From Sphingobacterium spiritivorum ATCC 33861 (lineage in GTDB: Bacteria; Bacteroidota; Bacteroidia; Sphingobacteriales; Sphingobacteriaceae): DNA of 64,000 bases. This document shows, piece by piece, positions 63,228-64,000 of the stretch. Position 1 is the first letter of the stretch. Every line of letters starts with the position of its first letter. The notes below the pieces were generated by a model that was given only the letters and a program-made list of their open reading frames with translations, was not told the DNA's origin and made no database searches. Location of the stretch: the NCBI RefSeq assembly GCF_000143765.1, contig NZ_GL379776.1:126465-190464 (forward strand). Reading direction: 5' to 3'. The position numbers and the translations under genes are program-made.

Positions 63228-64000
63228 TTATTTCCAGTATTCATTTAGTGTCATAAAAGGATTGTTTTCCAATGCTTTAGGATCGATAGGCCAGGTCCAG
63301 GCTTCCTGCAGATATGCCGAGTAAGCCATCGGATGCCACGAATAAGCGGCGTCATATAGTTTGCCTGTGCGTACCAGATCATAATAGTAATGTCCCTCTC
63401 CCATTAATTCTTTACATCTCTCCCAGTAAATAGCATCCTGCAGTTTGTTGTCATAATTATTGGCTTCCGGATAAAGACCGGCTTTAGCACGTGAACGAAT
63501 CAGGTTAAGCAGCATAGTAGCCTTATCGTCGTTACCGCCCATTGCAGCCAGCGCCTCTGCCTGTAACAGGATTGCGTCTGCATAGCGAAACATCACCTGA
63601 TAGTTACCAATAGACTGTGCTGTATTACCAGATCCCAGGGCTAAATTGAAGAATTTGAAAAAGGTAAAATTACCATTGCCGGAAAACATAAAATTATTTC
63701 CCTGTTTATCTGTAAACCAACTTTGTATCCTTCCGTCTGATTCTCCTTCAGGATATAAAGTCTTCATATATGAAGATTCGTATGCCAGTTCACTCTTGTC
63801 AGTAGTCGTTGCATTCAGAATGAAATAAGGTGCATGAAGTACATGTGCGAAATAGGTTTTACGAAGACTTCCGTAGGATTCACCATAATTTACGTTATTC
63901 GGAATTTCAAATAACCCTTCTTTGGAGCGACCATTGAAAATCTCAGCCACGCGTTCGATTGGCAGCAATTCATATGCTCCATTATTCTCCAGTCTCAACT
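63228..64000 (-). CDS. SusD/RagB-family surface lipoprotein, C-terminal part (cut by window edge)
   Basis: The frame is open to the right edge; about 257 residues of the C-terminal half are visible. Hallmarks are the SusD-type tail: YQVMFRYADAILLQAEALAA, then RSRAKAGLYP, the AIYWERCKELMGEGHYYYDLVRTGK segment (recognised from its ERxxElxxEGxRwxDlxR pattern) and the last WPIDPKALENNP. SusD proteins cap a SusC TonB-dependent transporter and bind the imported glycan or oligopeptide. The SusC gene should lie upstream, outside the window. It is the first visible gene of a seven-gene operon with an M60 peptidase, so the ligand is probably a glycoprotein fragment. Confidence 0.93.
   Translation of the reverse strand, partial: LRLENNGAYELLPIERVAEIFNGRSKEGLFEIPNNVNYGESYGSLRKTYFAHVLHAPYFILNATTTDKSELAYESSYMKTLYPEGESDGRIQSWFTDKQGNNFMFSGNGNFTFFKFFNLALGSGNTAQSIGNYQVMFRYADAILLQAEALAAMGGNDDKATMLLNLIRSRAKAGLYPEANNYDNKLQDAIYWERCKELMGEGHYYYDLVRTGKLYDAAYSWHPMAYSAYLQEAWTWPIDPKALENNPFMTLNEYWK

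Noticed and set aside
1..64000. CRISPR arrays, tRNA or rRNA genes, prophage or insertion sequences
   Set aside because: I looked for regularly spaced repeats, cloverleaf-like sequences, and transposase or phage proteins and saw none. Small RNAs or degenerate elements could be missed by eye.

Overview
The window looks like a chromosomal segment of a Bacteroidota bacterium, most likely a Sphingobacteriaceae (Sphingobacterium/Pedobacter-like). The evidence is a SusD-type lipoprotein operon, a protein with the gliding-motility (type IX secretion) C-terminal domain, a fused MurF-alanine racemase, a fused GNAT-nitrilase, a Bacteroidota-type succinate dehydrogenase (cytochrome b, flavoprotein, iron-sulfur order), few Shine-Dalgarno sequences, and promoter-like TAnnTTTG boxes. 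The genus is an inference; no rRNA or tRNA gene was seen to confirm it.

Layout. 1-7.7 kb: the 3' end of a TonB-dependent receptor, a three-gene ECF sigma factor operon, a SWIM-SNF2 helicase, a Cof-type HAD phosphatase and a degenerate LytS-like histidine kinase. 7.9-13.3 kb: a tight three-gene operon of a Sel1-repeat protein, an HSP90-like ATPase and a helical-repeat protein, closed by a strong terminator. 13.3-19.3 kb: an AT-rich island with a four-gene minus-strand operon (O-antigen-ligase-like/TPR protein, DUF1573 lipoprotein, lipoprotein with a four-cysteine tail, thioredoxin-fold protein with a CxxS site) and a divergent transglutaminase-like lipoprotein. 19.4-37.3 kb: mostly housekeeping genes (DUF502, MurF-Alr, RecX, SMC, GNAT-nitrilase, DUF3467, M42 peptidase, Lgt, Bcr/CflA efflux, AroQ, a Wzi/RemB-like outer-membrane protein, a GH125 mannosidase, MurI).

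37.8-45.5 kb: a membrane-tethered 7TM-LuxR regulator, then a five-gene operon (porin, DASS dicarboxylate transporter, SdhC, SdhA, SdhB) that reads as a complete dicarboxylate uptake and oxidation path. 45.7-49.3 kb: a stress cluster of HxlR regulator, peroxiredoxin, DNA alkylation repair protein and ClbS-like protein, followed by an AhpD-like protein and a Crp/Fnr regulator. 49.4-53.0 kb: a large surface protein exported by type IX secretion. 53.3-64.0 kb: a minus-strand operon that enters from the right edge (SusD, FAS1, DUF5122 propeller, DUF4983 protein, M60 peptidase, second DUF4983 protein, NHL-repeat protein) and ends at a terminator. It is probably a host-glycoprotein or peptide capture locus.

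The most unusual parts are the HSP90/Sel1 operon, the AT-rich four-cysteine-peptide island, the AlkD-like plus ClbS-like genotoxin-protection pair, and two DUF4983 proteins with eroded phosphodiesterase sites on either side of an intact M60 peptidase. No CRISPR array, insertion sequence, prophage or tRNA was recognised.
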